In this document: piece by piece, positions 38,801 through 49,429 of the stretch
Position numbering within the stretch: the first letter of the stretch is position 1
Layout of the letters: every line of letters starts with the position of its first letter
Source: Bolinopsis microptera
Lineage: Eukaryota > Ctenophora > Tentaculata > Lobata > Bolinopsidae
Assembly (NCBI RefSeq): GCF_026151205.1
Contig: NC_087074.1
Span: 14,568,667 to 14,632,666 of the forward strand
Length of the DNA: 64,000 bases
Direction of reading: 5' to 3'
Program-made: the position numbers and the translations under genes
The notes under the pieces: model-generated
The model's database searches: none
What the model was told of the DNA's origin: nothing
The model's input: the letters and a program-made list of their open reading frames with translations, nothing else

Positions 38801-39361
38801 AAATGCAGGACCGGGGTAGTTTGATTAAAAAAAAGGTTTCCACAAAGCTATAAATCACTGATGCTTGTTTAAGCATGGACTATTTCATCCACGAAAACCC
38901 ATTTAATGAAGATGATATGTGATATTAGACACTGATCATGTACACATATTTTTACTAATGACTGCTTTTCTTCAAAAAACGTCAAAAAACTGAAAAAATT
39001 CGGATTTTTGATGGTTTTGAATGCCTTCGAGCGTTCATATTAATGTCCGTTCACAATTATGTCCGTTCATGTAATGTCCGTCCAAATAAGGTCCGATAAG
39101 GTAACCGCTAACTATTTCATCGGCGCTGACGGAAGTTCTGTACCAGAATATGTATTTGAAGTTTTCGCCCTGTTTGTGATGCCCATCAACAGTTTGCTTA
39201 ACCCAATATTTTACAGTGATATGTATAAAATTGTCAAGCAGAAAGGTTCATATATTATTAGTGCTATTGTTAATAGAATTAACAAAAGAGTTAATCCATC
39301 TGACCAAACAGCAGAGTATGAAATGAACAATATCAATCGGCGAAGAAATTTAACAGACTGA
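35840..39361 (+). pseudogene. LDLa-module 7TM receptor gene, split by a DNA transposon
   Basis: Exon 1 is 35840-36352 (phase 0, CAG|GTAACG), exon 2 starts at 36777 (CCTCAG|ATT), and the coding end resumes at 39104-39361. The product, ~750 aa, has a signal peptide (about 1-24) and Cys-rich modules of LDL-receptor class A type, including one split across the first intron that ends CLDGSDESFC and a next one with ICDNEIDCTNGADEVGC. Seven helices follow, with LLNPIFY as NPxxY. No leucine-rich repeats lie between LDLa and 7TM; the DRY position reads SIVRS. The nearest families are relaxin-receptor and GRL101-type receptors; the ligand is unknown. Two lesions: a one-base loss in a T run at ~37014 shifts the frame (probably an error), and the TE at 38264-39101 cuts the codon run ..CTAATAATA between TM6 and the third extracellular loop. 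Unspliced, translation reads 16 codons into the element and stops at 38314. Joining 38263 to 39104 restores one frame. Confidence 0.85.
38264..39101 (-). mobile_element. Pogo-like DNA transposon, internally decayed, in a receptor exon
   Basis: 838 bp with perfect 30-bp terminal inverted repeats starting CCTTATCGGACCTTATTTGG and flanked by TA on both sides (38262-38263 and 39102-39103), as in Tc1/mariner/pogo elements. Subterminal repeats of GTCCGTTCA cluster near both ends. Plus-strand frames inside keep transposase-like pieces: KAQKTLLVYNVFKGHLAEK (about 38490-38550), VPANMTNLFQPLDITVNR (about 38600-38650) and LSKIKPLHDEWLVKVNNEM (about 38745-38805). The N..QPLD motif belongs to the C-terminal part of the DDE domain of pogo/jerky-type transposases. 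Frames shift between pieces and the helix-turn-helix half is missing, so it is non-autonomous. Strand of the annotation is arbitrary; the transposase remnant reads on plus. Confidence 0.85.
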
Positions 39362-39639
39362 GGAAAGCTGACGAATATATGTCAATATCTCATAACATTA
39401 AGATATTATATGAATAATATGGGTCAGAATTATTGACACAAATATAGGTAAAAGCATTTAACCGCAATGACCGTAAAATGTAAAATAAACAAAATGTTAC
39501 TTGTTTTTTAATCAACATTTACCTTAAATAACATCAGTAATCGTGAGCTATTCATGCTGCTGATATTTATACACTATGGAGCCTTTTATCTGCTCAAGAG
39601 GGTTTATGCCAAGGATGAGCACATTGCAATAAATTATTT
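39362..39639. other. 3' flank of the receptor gene
   Basis: AT-rich. AATAAA-type signals are near 39482 (AAAATAAACA) and 39629 (CAATAAATT), either of which could serve as a poly(A) signal. Confidence 0.4.
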
Positions 39640-39732
39640 AAAAAAATAGAATAAAGAAAAAGAGAAAACAAATTTGACAACGTATTCAGTTTTGGGATAT
39701 GATAAAGCTGCTGTAGTGTTGATTGACGATGT

Positions 39733-39784
39733 CAATCCGTCGAGATCGTTGCTCTGCGAAGCAGAGCAACGATCGTCGACGGAT
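39733..39784. repeat. Long hairpin within a satellite copy
   Basis: CAATCCGTCGAGATCGTTGC..TCTGC pairs with GCAGA..GCAACGATCGTCGACGGATT around a GAA loop; about 24 paired bases with one bulge. It sits in a GC-rich insert not present in the other satellite copies. Confidence 0.85.
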
Positions 39785-40096
39785 TCGATGCGAAGCAAGA
39801 ATGCTAGTTTGCGCGGCGCGTCGAAGCGGCGAAGTCCTCCAACTGTAGTGCTGTATATTCGTTTTTATGTTCCGTTTTGTTAGTCAACGGTTTTATTAAT
39901 TGTGTGTTATTCAATATTCATGTTGCTAATATTTATATACTATTCAGCTGTTAAATGTTTGCTCTTTTTATTTGCTTAAGAATAAAATTTAACAAAAAAT
40001 CAGAATAAAGAAAAAGAGAAAAAAAAATTGACATTGACAACGTATTCAGTTTTGGGATATGATAAATCATAAAGCTGCTGTATATTATACATTTAT

Positions 40097-40257
40097 CACA
40101 TGCCTTCTCATGCGATATCAAAACTTTCGCCCACGAGGCTTGCCGAGTTAGCGAAAGTTTCGATATTTCCCGAGGCTTGCCGAGGGTTATATCGACATTT
40201 TCAATCACGAGGCTTGCCGAGTTTTGAAAATGTTGATATCGCATGAGAAGGCATGTG
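40097..40257. repeat. Cruciform: outer stem with three like-looped hairpins
   Basis: A perfect 23-bp outer stem (40097-40119 with 40235-40257) encloses three hairpins: a 10-bp stem AAACTTTCGC/GCGAAAGTTT (40121-40160), a CGATAT/ATATCG stem extended by CC/GG (40161-40194), and a 9-bp stem CATTTTCAA/TTGAAAATG (40196-40232). Each carries the same GAGGCTTGCCGAG in its loop, while the stem sequences differ. Confidence 0.85.
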
Positions 40258-42118
40258 ATTAATGTTTTATCACACTTTCTTTGGAGCCAAATTTGGCCGG
40301 GAAAGCAGAATTTGATCAAACGTTAGTTATAAATCTCACCAAAGCAAACTAGACATGTCCAACTTATTTATGTTTATAATGTCCAAGCTATATTATATAG
40401 CTCTCGATGAGTTAGTATTTCAGATATCGAAGATACATGAATACGTAAAATTAGGATCTCACGTTCCCACATTTATGACACAGTGAATGCTGTACGCCGC
40501 GCCCAATTTGCTTTCTATTGGTACGTTGTGCATCGGATATCAATATATTCACGCCTATGGGTCTTGTACTTATTGCATTCTAGAATATTCCACCACGAGC
40601 GCGTATTTTAATCATAAATTATTTCCTGCATATCAATCGATGTGAGGTGATTCTTATACTTTATTTCTGTTAGATATATTTTGAGTCATTAAACCTGAAG
40701 ATGTATAATGTATAGAACATCTGTTTTAGTGTTGATAACATCCTAGTCCTTATCATGTAATACTAATCTGCGATAAGGTGATAGTATTTCCTGGTTGTTA
40801 TATTTGAATTGGGCTGTGGCGCCATGATTGTCTATTCATAAGTCCAAATTTTCAACTGTTCATGTTGTACTCGTACTATAACACGCCCTAATTCATATAT
40901 CAACAATATTATCGTCCGTCTTGATTGTTTGTTATTTCAGAATGATTTATCACTGGAACTTGTAATCATTGACTTTTATTGAATTTTATCGAGTATTATA
41001 ATAGTCTTCTAATATATTCATCTTGCCATCATTTGCTTCGCTAGAAATTATCATAACAGCCGTAATATAATGTATCTCTTCAATACAACTCTAGTTATTT
41101 TAATATCAAGAGCAGACATCCGTACTCTTTAGTATTGTTTATGAAAGTAACTCTTGACTTAATAGCCCGATAATCGGCCTGGTAATACCATTTTAGAACG
41201 CACTTCACCAGCCTTTTATAACCACCCTGGTCATTGCCAGGCAGTTCACCCGTACTGTTAGCAATATTGAATTGGTCTAAAGAATGGCAGCATATCAATC
41301 ATCGGACCTAAATTTGCCCCAGCGACCAGACCAATTTATAACCGGATTAGCAAATTAAGTTACGCCATTCGTCGCTTGATATGGCATGTGATTAATGTTT
41401 TATCACACTTTCTTTGGAGCCAAATTTGGCCGGGAAAGCAGAATTTGATCAAACGTTAGTTATAAATCTCACCAAAGCAAACTAGACATGTCCAACTTGT
41501 TTATGTTTATAATGTCCAAGCTATATATATATAGCTCTCGATGAGTTAGTATTTCAGATATCGAAGATACAATACGTAAAATTAGGATCTCACGTTCCCA
41601 CATTTATGACACAGTGAATGCTGTACGCCGCGCCCAATTTGCTTTCTATTGGTACGTTGTGCATCGGATATCAATATATTCACGCCTATGGGTCTTGTAC
41701 TTATTGCATTCTAGAATATTCCACCACGAGCGCGTATTTTAATCATAAATTATTTCCTGCATATCAATCGATGTGAGGTGATTCTTATACTTTATTTCTA
41801 TTAGATATATTTTGAGTCATTAAACCTGAAGATGTATAATGTATAGAACATCTGTTTTAGTGTTGATAGCATCCTAGTCCTTATCATGTAATACTAATCT
41901 GCGATAAGGTGATAGTATTTCCTGGTTGTTATATTTGAATTGGGCTGTGGCGCCATGATTGTCTATTCATAAGTCCAAATTTTCAACTGTTCATGTTGTA
42001 CTCGTACTATAACACGCCCTAATTCATATATCAACAATATTATCGTCCGTCTTGATTGTTTGTTATTTCAGAATGATTTATCACTGGAACTTGTAATCAT
42101 TGACTTTTATTGAATTTT
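40246..42118 (+). repeat. Recent direct duplication of ~740 bp
   Basis: 40246-40987 and 41383-42118 are nearly identical, with only a handful of substitutions and short indels (for example GTTGATAACATCC against GTTGATAGCATCC). They are separated by ~395 bp of unrelated sequence. The copies carry the left TTATCACAC inverted-repeat end but not the cruciform. Confidence 0.9.
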
Positions 42119-43020
42119 CGCTCTTTATTGTACAGAATTTATAAGTCTCAAGTTATAAATCAGCCACGAATTTCGCAAGCCATTCTAGGGGAAGCCGGTT
42201 TGGAAAAGCCTAGTATAATTTCTGCACAATTTCTATATGGAATATGGCTCACAGAAGGGATCAGAGGGGGGTTAAAAGTGAGGTCTGAAATGGCTGAAAT
42301 GTGGCTAAATTAATATGCGAATGATCCAGGATCCCATATCGTAATGTATCACAATTTATTACGTTATGATTTGCTGACCAGCCCTTTATCAATTCTTGAC
42401 AATAATTTTCTTTCAAATATAACTACTTGACACCAAGATTCTTGTTTTGTGTGTTTTCTACGTTCGAATTAATCAAACATCGTTTAGTGTTTACTATTTT
42501 TTGTGAGGGCGACTGTAGTTTGTTCTGACACTTCCTTTTTAATTTCAAGTAAGCGATTAAGGAAATCAATTAGCCTGATTGATTGTATCGCTGACAAGTA
42601 CCAAAACTTTGTGCAACTTTCAAGTCTGCTTGTAAACTTTGATCTCGTTTTCAGTAATCTTAAGTCACTTAAAGCTCGTACAAACCAGGGAGTTTTTACT
42701 TTGTTTCATCATCCGAAGCCTAATTAGGCTTTGAACTATGAAGTGCAATAAAAAAGCAACAGCTTGAAAAAGTTTTACAACAAAAAATTGTATTTCGCTT
42801 AACACATCTCAAACGCAAGGAAATGTTTTTAAAACCAACTATAAATATACATTTTTCCTATTTCTGGAAAGTCCATCTGATCATTGCATTTACGGTCAGA
42901 GACTACTTCAGGTTGTTGATTTAAATCTTTATTTAAATCAGTACCTCACAGTAGTAGAACAGTTGTTGAGAGTGGGCTCCTTGTTCCTATGGGAATATCG
43001 GGCTCTCTCTGAGCAACTAA
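42119..43020. other. Non-coding stretch within the insertion
   Basis: No motif-bearing frame. A short piece, AAGGAAATGTTTTTAAA (near 42817), resembles part of the MITE-like family at 1195 and 45060. Confidence 0.4.
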
Positions 43021-43374
43021 TTGATATTTCATGCCCCCGGGTGAGAGCCAGTGCTCCCCATCTAATCGGGGCATGCAATATCAATTCTGCTTTCCTGCCA
43101 AATTTGGCTCGAAAGTGTGATAATAGTTTTTATGTTCCGTTTTTTAGTCAGTTGTTTTATCATTTGTATTTTATTCAATATTCATGTTGCTATTAATGTT
43201 TATATATATATATATAATACTATTCAGCTGTTAAATTTTTGCTCTTTTTTTGCTTAAGAATAAAATTTAACAAAAAATCAGAATAAATAAAATGAGAAAA
43301 AAATTTTCATTGACAACGTATTCAGTTTTTGGATGAGATAAAGCTGCTGTATATTAGTTTTTATGTTCCGTTAT

Positions 43375-43548
43375 ATGTTAAGTACTTTTGGTTTTTATAT
43401 TTGTTACTAGTATTATATTCATATATTGAGTATCTAGTTTTGGATTATATCGCGAGGCCAGCCGCTTTGACATCGGCAATCTTTATTTTTTATTTGGATT
43501 GTTGATATAAGCGGGATAAAAATGCTTTACTTCATTTCATTTCATTAG
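43375..43548 (+). mobile_element. Possible short retroelement 3' end
   Basis: A ~170-bp insert within a satellite copy contains GATTATATCGCGAGGCCAGC and ends in a CATTT repeat (TTCATTTCATTTCATT), the kind of simple-repeat tail left by non-LTR retrotransposons. No internal promoter or coding motif was recognised. Confidence 0.3.
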
Positions 43549-44657
43549 TCAGTTGTTTAATTAATTGTTTGTTATTCAATATTCATGCTGCTAATATTTA
43601 TATACCTATTCAGCTGTTAAATTTTTGTTTCTTTTTATTTGCTTAAGAGTAAAATTTAACAAAAATCAGAATAAAGAAAAAGAGAAAAAATTTGACAACA
43701 TATTCAGATTTGGGATATGATAAAACTGCTGTATATTAGTTTTTATGTTCCGTTTTGTTAGTCACTATTACTAGTCAGTTGTTTTATTAATTATGTGTTA
43801 TTCAATATTCATGTTGCTTATGTTTATATACTATTCAGCTGGTAAATTTTTGCTCTTTTAATTGCTTAAGAATAAAATTTAACAAAAAATCAGAATAAAT
43901 AAAATGAGAAAAAAATTGTCTTTGACAACGTATTCAGTTTTGGGATGAGATAAAGCTGCTGTATATTAGTTTTTATGTTCCGTTTTGTTAGTAAGTTTTT
44001 TTTTGTTAATTGCGTGAATATTTGACCATTGTTAATGATCTGACCCGGCGCGCGCTACTTCGTAGCTCTTGCCATCTTACGCTGTTCAACATATTTATGT
44101 TGCTAATATTTATTAACCTGGGGACCCCAGGCTATTATATTTAATTTTATGTTCATAATCCGAATGGAAATTTGGCGGAATGACAGGCTGTACTGAGCGC
44201 CGCCCAGTAAATATTTATATACTATTCAAGTTCAACTGTTAAATTTTTGCTCTTTTATTTTGTATTTGCTGGAGAGTTATATAAAATTGAACAAAAAATC
44301 AGAAAGAAATTTGACAACGTACTCAGTTTTGGATATGATTATGATAAAGCTGCTGTATAATTATATTATTATTAGTTTTTATGTTCCGTTTTGTTAGTCA
44401 GTTGTTTTATCAATTGTGTTATTCAATATTTATGTTGCCAATATTTGATATTTATATACTATTCAGCTGTTAAGTTTTTGCTTTTTTTTATTTGTTTAAG
44501 AGTAAAATTTAACAAAAAATCAGAATAAAGAAAAAGAGAAAAACAAATTTGACAACGTATTCAGTTTTGGGATATGATAAAACTGCTGCATATTAGTTTT
44601 TATGTTCCGTTTTGTTAGTCAGTTGTTTTATTATTTTTGTGTTATTCAATTTGACCA

Positions 44658-45128
44658 AAGGCGAAACTCATAATCATGGGTAGAGTAGACCGTTGGCGTT
44701 GCCAGTGTCTCTCTTTTCCAAAAAAAGGCCAAGGTAATGATATTAATTTGAATAACCGTCCGCAAATGCAAATTGATACCGAGAATCATGCAATCGGTCG
44801 CTCCATTTTCCCATTATGCATTCATTCACGGCTTACGAATTGTAATACAGCTTATTGAATTTGGAAAAGAGAGACACTGGCAACGGTCCACTCTATATCT
44901 TAATCTACCCATGATTATGGGTTTTGGTCAAATATCATCCCTTTTTGATTATAAATATAATGTCAGGATAATTCACTAAGTCGAAATGTAAACTCATAAC
45001 TTCATTCATATTAATTTTAATAAGGAGGTAGAAGAATTCGAAATTTTACCTTTAGAAACATTTCCTTGTGTAGGCATATCTGTCGATAACTGACTGAATA
45101 TGGCACTTTTTACTCATTCAATGCTCTT
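44658..45128. mobile_element. Foldback MITE-like element, copy B
   Basis: The reverse complement matches copy A (1195-1926): the TIR CCCATAATCATGGGTAGAGT, the TGCCAGTGTCTCTC segment, GATACCGAGAAT, and the flanking segment up to GGCACTTTTTACTCATTCAA near 45120. It is more compact than copy A and partly rearranged. Confidence 0.75.
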
Positions 45129-45187
45129 CATGATTGCACGGTTTGGAAAAGATAATGAGCACTTTGGAAGTGACTTTATGAGCTCTT

Positions 45188-46326
45188 AGTCTATGTAATA
45201 AGCGCCATGAGTTGGCACAGAATTTGTTGTCTCTGATTTTGATAAATTTGGTACCAAAAGTTGCCCCTCACCGTGTAGCACGATAACGTCGAGCTATATG
45301 TGGGCCTCCTGTGCATTACAAGAATGTCGCTCCTACTAAATCGCTCGCCCAAATTTTAAGAAAATTCTTGTGAAAAGGCCCTTTAGGCATGAAAGTGATC
45401 TGGATCGGTGTATTTTTGGACGCTGATTCCGAATCACCCCCCATGACGTAGGGTTAAAATGCTTCCCTGGAGAGTTATGGGCAAAAAACCGTTTTGGTCA
45501 CGTGACAGGCTAGTAAAACGTGAATTCGATTATTTAGGGCTCGGGTTAGGGTTAGGGTTGTGGTTAAGATTATGGATAGCTTCGGGGTTATGGTTAGGGT
45601 TGGGATTAGGGTTTATGTAAAACCGTTTTGTGCGGCTGCAAAACCAAAAAAACCAAAGTCACGTGAAATTTTTGGGCGATTTAGTAAGAGCCCAAGAATG
45701 TACAAAGGACGAAAAATGGGTAATTTATTGCTTAAAATGCCTATAACTCCTAAAATATTGAATATTTTGAAATAATTATTACAGTATCGTAATGAGCTTG
45801 TATCACGTGGTGACCCCCACGGTCGTTTCACTATAGTGTAGAGTTTCGACGATACAGGGGCCGGAGCCGCGCACTCTTGCGCGGCGGGTCATACAACGTT
45901 TGACAATAATGAGCGTAGTCAGACGCAACTTTTGGTACCAAAATTATAATATTTGAAGCACCAAATTTTTCAAAAATTTGTTCAAAATTTCACACGGGAC
46001 CTTGTGTTCAGATTGAAAAATTTTGAAAATAATTTTCATTTAAATCTTAAAATTTTAGTACTAAAAGTTTCGTCTCGATGAGTTGATTACGATGCCATAA
46101 TAATTATGTGATAATAACTGAAAATGTGAAAGTTATAGGCCAAAAACTAAAAATTTGCGCGAAAAAAGCACGCGCGGCGAACAAGCGCCGTGTATCATTT
46201 TTAGCGAAAATTGCTACACGGTGGATTAATTTTATTCACATTTTTAGACAAATTTTGGTACCAAATTTATCGAAATCGGAGAAAAAAAGTTCTGTGCTCG
46301 CGCTTGGCGCTTATTACACTGACTAT
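45188..46326. mobile_element. TIR element remnant, ~1.14 kb
   Basis: The left arm, 45188-45262 (AGTC..TGTAATAAGCGCC..GATAAATTTGGTACCAAAA), is mirrored at about 46241-46326. The inside holds another GGTACCAAAA-type inverted pair and a telomere-like tract. The open frames inside match nothing known. Confidence 0.65.
45538..45615 (+). repeat. Interstitial telomere-like repeats (TTAGGG-type)
   Basis: GGGTTAGGGTTAGGGTT followed by degenerate GGTTA units (GTGGTTAAG, GGTTATGGTTAGGG). It lies inside the TIR element. Confidence 0.75.
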
Positions 46327-46664
46327 CTAGCTGCCGCTCTTTAGAGAGCGTTCTGCGTTATTCAGCGTTGCAGTTGCACTAATCCCATCCTAAAAGCGGG
46401 TCTCACCACTGATAATGTCGCATTAAAAATGACTGAAAAATTGTCATGCGACAATTACCTCAGCATGAGTGATGAAGTAACCAGAATGTTTTTAACTCTG
46501 GGTGTTTGTCAAGCTTCCATAAAAATGTGTTTGAATAAACGTAGGCCGTAGCCATTACATAACTACAAGAAATTCGAATCAATGATGTACAGATTTAATT
46601 TCAATTATAGTTATGATGTTTTTAATAATTTATAATCAAAGCACAAAGCTTATATTAGTTTTCT

Positions 46665-46831
46665 CTCTCGATGTCGATCTATTTGTACCAGGAAAAATGC
46701 TTAATTACAAAAATAGGTATTCTCAAAATATTTTTTTGTGTGGAAACGGTACGCTAGATGGTCACTGAACTGCATATGAGGTCATTTGGCTTGGACGGCA
46801 CAAACCACTGTTTTGGTGTACGCCCCCTTAA
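46665..46831 (-). mobile_element. Single end of the TTAA-flanked element family
   Basis: Its reverse complement starts TTAAGGGGGCGTACACCAAA and matches the left end of the element at 61844-62806 for ~165 bp (CAAATGACCTCATA.GCAGTT, GTTTCCACAC). Only one end is present. Confidence 0.75.
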
Positions 46832-47362
46832 AATCACATTCCAAGGCACAGAGTCAGTTTCTTACTGTGTAACATATTATCCTTCAATCAATCGTTATTA
46901 TGGCATGAAAGAGGTCATATCTCTAAATTTCATTATGAAAAAGAAATTAATAAATCCAAATTTGTTAAGATAACAACATGCAACATGAACCAGGCATATG
47001 AAAACAAAGGTGCACTTCACGTATTCCTGGTTCATTCAGCAGTAAACCGTAAAGACAAACACAGAAGTCTAAATCTAATAGTCATCTATATTCTCAACTA
47101 TTAAATATTAATATATATCAATTCCCAAACAATTTAATTTCGCAGCAAATTCAAAACAGCCCAAAAATTTATGCACTCGACATTGTTCAGTAGGGTTGTA
47201 TCACCATATCAGACATCACCACATTTCTTCAATGTTAATGAATCAATGGTGATATACAACAGTAAATGGTAATATGCTAAAAAACAGGTTCAAATAAAAT
47301 TCGTCAGAGTCTTGCGGAGGTAATGTTCGGATTAGTAAGTTCTGGAAAAAGAAGAGGTGTCC
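46832..47362. other. Intergenic, 3' of RSRC2
   Basis: No gene seen. It probably includes the 3' UTR of the minus-strand gene, although no single poly(A) signal stands out. Confidence 0.4.
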
Positions 47363-49429
47363 TCAGGTGGGGGGAGGCGGTTTGGTGAATTGTATCATAC
47401 CCAATCCGACTCCCTTGTTAATATGTTGCATATACCTGGGAAAGTGAATCATCAGGGAATTTTATATGAAAACGTGATGTGAACCGATAATGAACGAATA
47501 GTTTGAATTCTTTCAGTTACACTAGAATAATTTCAAAATAAAAGATAAATCAATTCAAATTGGGGTAGTAACGCATCATTTATTTATCAAAGCTCTATTA
47601 GCTGTTTACCTGCTTTTCTCATACTCATTTTCCATAGAATTAACAGCTTCAGATGAGCGTAACACGCTCTCATCAGACTTTTTATAATCCTTTAAATCTG
47701 AAAAAAAAAATTTTTATAGGAAATATGAGATAAACAGCACAGTGTAATTCGACAAGAGTTTAATCTACGATTGTATCTGAACCTTAAATTGCTAAGACTT
47801 ACTGTCAGCAGTAACATCCCTGACTCCCATGAGTTTCAGAAACTTGGCTGTTTGCTCCCCTGTTTCGTCGTTTTTAAGGCATCCTGTTCCCCAGGCACCT
47901 TTCTGACTTGAAGTTGATCCCTCTCCATCCTACGTTTAATTATTATTAATTATGAGATTCACATCTAAGAAAACACAAAGTGTCATGTCTCTGATTTAAA
48001 ATTAAATTTCGACATTTCCCGTTATTTTGAATCTAAAAACACGTTTGAAACCATCCACTTATCATTTTAATGACCTCTTTTTTGCCCCAAAGCAATTTCC
48101 TCTTTTCTCGTTGAGCGGCCAGCTGCTTTGCGATGTTGTTGTCAAATGAAGTTGGAAGAGTTGAATCTGTCTTAACATCCTTCAGAGACTCTGAGAAAAT
48201 AGAGGCATACAAAAACTTCGATGAGTGATCATTTTTTAATTAGTATCTAGTTACTAATTTATTATTTAGTAATCATTGAACTATTTCCGTTTGATATTCG
48301 TTTAATTTCTTTAGTCATGATTTAAAATATTCTGTGATCGAAATAGGGATTCAAGGTTCAGATAATAATCCAATATTATTAATTCTTAAATAACTTTGTG
48401 ACTGTAGTAAAATAATATTTAAAGGTGGGGAAAAGCTAAAAATTAATCTGGAGAACATTATATTGTTCTGACCTGCGCTAACTTTGCCCCAATCTCTGCT
48501 ATCCCCATATTTTTTTCTTCTATATTCTTCAAATTCTCGGTCTTTTGCCTCCTGGCTGGCCGACCTATATAATAAAGTATTGATACAATAACAGCAACCA
48601 TTACAATGAATATGAAAGCATACTATTGGTGCTATTTTACGAATTCATTTCAATCGTATCACACGCATTTATGAATAATGAGCCCAGGAATAATGCGACC
48701 CACCTGTGCCTAGGAATAATGCGACCCACCTGTGCCTAAAGTCTGTGCGGTGGTCTCTACCGCGGTAACCTCTGCCTCTAAAGTCTCTGCCACCACGGTT
48801 GTCTCTACGTTTGTAGTCACGTGATCTGGAAAGTAATTTGCTTATAGGTCATACATGAATAATAATATGCGGTCGGGTTGGTCATGTTTTGTAAGGATAT
48901 AACTAGATTTACTAGAGTATATTATCTAGCCTAGTATAATAATACGACATGGAGCTGACACGTGACAGGACCGCCTATAACTCATGTGCTTTCTGTAGCT
49001 TATGTTGTGCTCCAGAAGGACTGAGGATAAGATAAGACAAATCATTGATCGGTAGGCACGGAAACTGTAAATACTGAATAGGTAAATTTAACTGTATACG
49101 AGTATACATTACAGAGAAGACATCTCAAACCTCCAATGTTAGCGACACCCTCCCCAAAATGTATAAATCTCACCTCTCGTGATCACGGCCTGATCTATCA
49201 TCCCTTTTATGGTGCGTGTGGTCCATTCTCCTCTTATCTTCCCGGTCTCGAGATCTGTCACTCTTATATTTGTCATCTCTTGACTTGTCGCCCCGGTTCC
49301 TGTCGTCACGTGACAAGTTGTCAGACGAGCGGACACCATGGTTCCTATTAGCTCGTGATTCATCAGAAGAGCTGGTTCTATCGCCGTGTTTGTCTTTGTT
49401 CTTTTCATCAGAATTACCGTCTGATTTCC
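47363..49429 (-). CDS. RSRC2: RSRC2-like RS-rich protein (5' exon not found)
   Basis: Seven exons with correct phase and GT-AG borders: 49429-49174, 48825-48730, 48564-48473, 48190-48075, 47929-47803, 47697-47610 and 47435-47363 (stop at 47365-47363). They give 281 residues after an unseen first exon. The N-terminal part is rich in Arg/Ser/Asp (SRDDKYKSDRSRDREDKRRM) with an RGG-like stretch (RGGRDFRGRGYRGRD). The C-terminal part carries the RSRC2/SMAP signature: KRKLLWGKKE, KFLKLMG, ENEYEKSR and the short basic GVGLG tail in the last exon. RSRC2 is a nuclear RS protein thought to act with the splicing machinery; its precise role is poorly known. The human protein is longer, so one or more upstream exons must lie right of 49430; none could be fixed. 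A duplicated donor follows exon 48730-48825. Confidence 0.85.
48692..48745 (-). repeat. 26-bp tandem duplication of a splice donor
   Basis: TAATGCGACCCACCTGTGCC occurs at 48691 and 48717. On the minus strand this places two identical CACAG|GTGGGT donors 26 bp apart at the end of an RSRC2 exon. The exon-proximal donor (exon start at 48730) gives the right phase; the distal one would shift the frame. Confidence 0.85.

Larger units (their letters stand above)
40088..43123. mobile_element. 3.04-kb composite insertion in the satellite
   Basis: Satellite sequence stops after GCTGCTGTATATTA (40087) and resumes as TAGTTTTTATGTTCC at 43124, with TA duplicated. Inside are the cruciform (40097-40257), a TTATCACACTTTC..GAGCCAAATTTGGC inverted pair (40267-40316 and about 43078-43123), a 740-bp direct duplication, and a right-end hairpin (about 43021-43090). 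No transposase frame was found; the open frame at 42110-42313 has no known motif. It is a structured non-autonomous element or a nest of several. Confidence 0.6.
39640..44655 (+). repeat. ~235-bp satellite, about seven copies, interrupted
   Basis: The core GACAACGTATTCAGTTTTGG recurs at about 39678, 40037, 43312, 43691 (variant), 43924, 44312 (variant) and 44551. Each is followed by AAAGCTGCTGTATATTAGT, TTTTTATGTTCCGTTTTGTTAGTC and AACAAAAAATCAGAATAAA. Spacing is ~235 bp once inserted material at 39725-39840, 40088-43123, 43375-43548 and two pieces in 44010-44210 is discounted. Confidence 0.85.

Noticed and set aside
40097..40257. CRISPR-like reading of the three GAGGCTTGCCGAG repeats
   Set aside because: The repeats are unevenly spaced, lie in hairpin loops within an animal genome, and there are no cas genes.
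42110..42313. Open frame of 67 codons inside the 3-kb insertion
   Set aside because: No motif, no homologous frame in the neighbouring duplicate, and no splice or promoter context.
46108..46344. Lys/Arg-rich frame in the TIR element near 46.2 kb
   Set aside because: It overlaps the right TIR and has no transposase motif.
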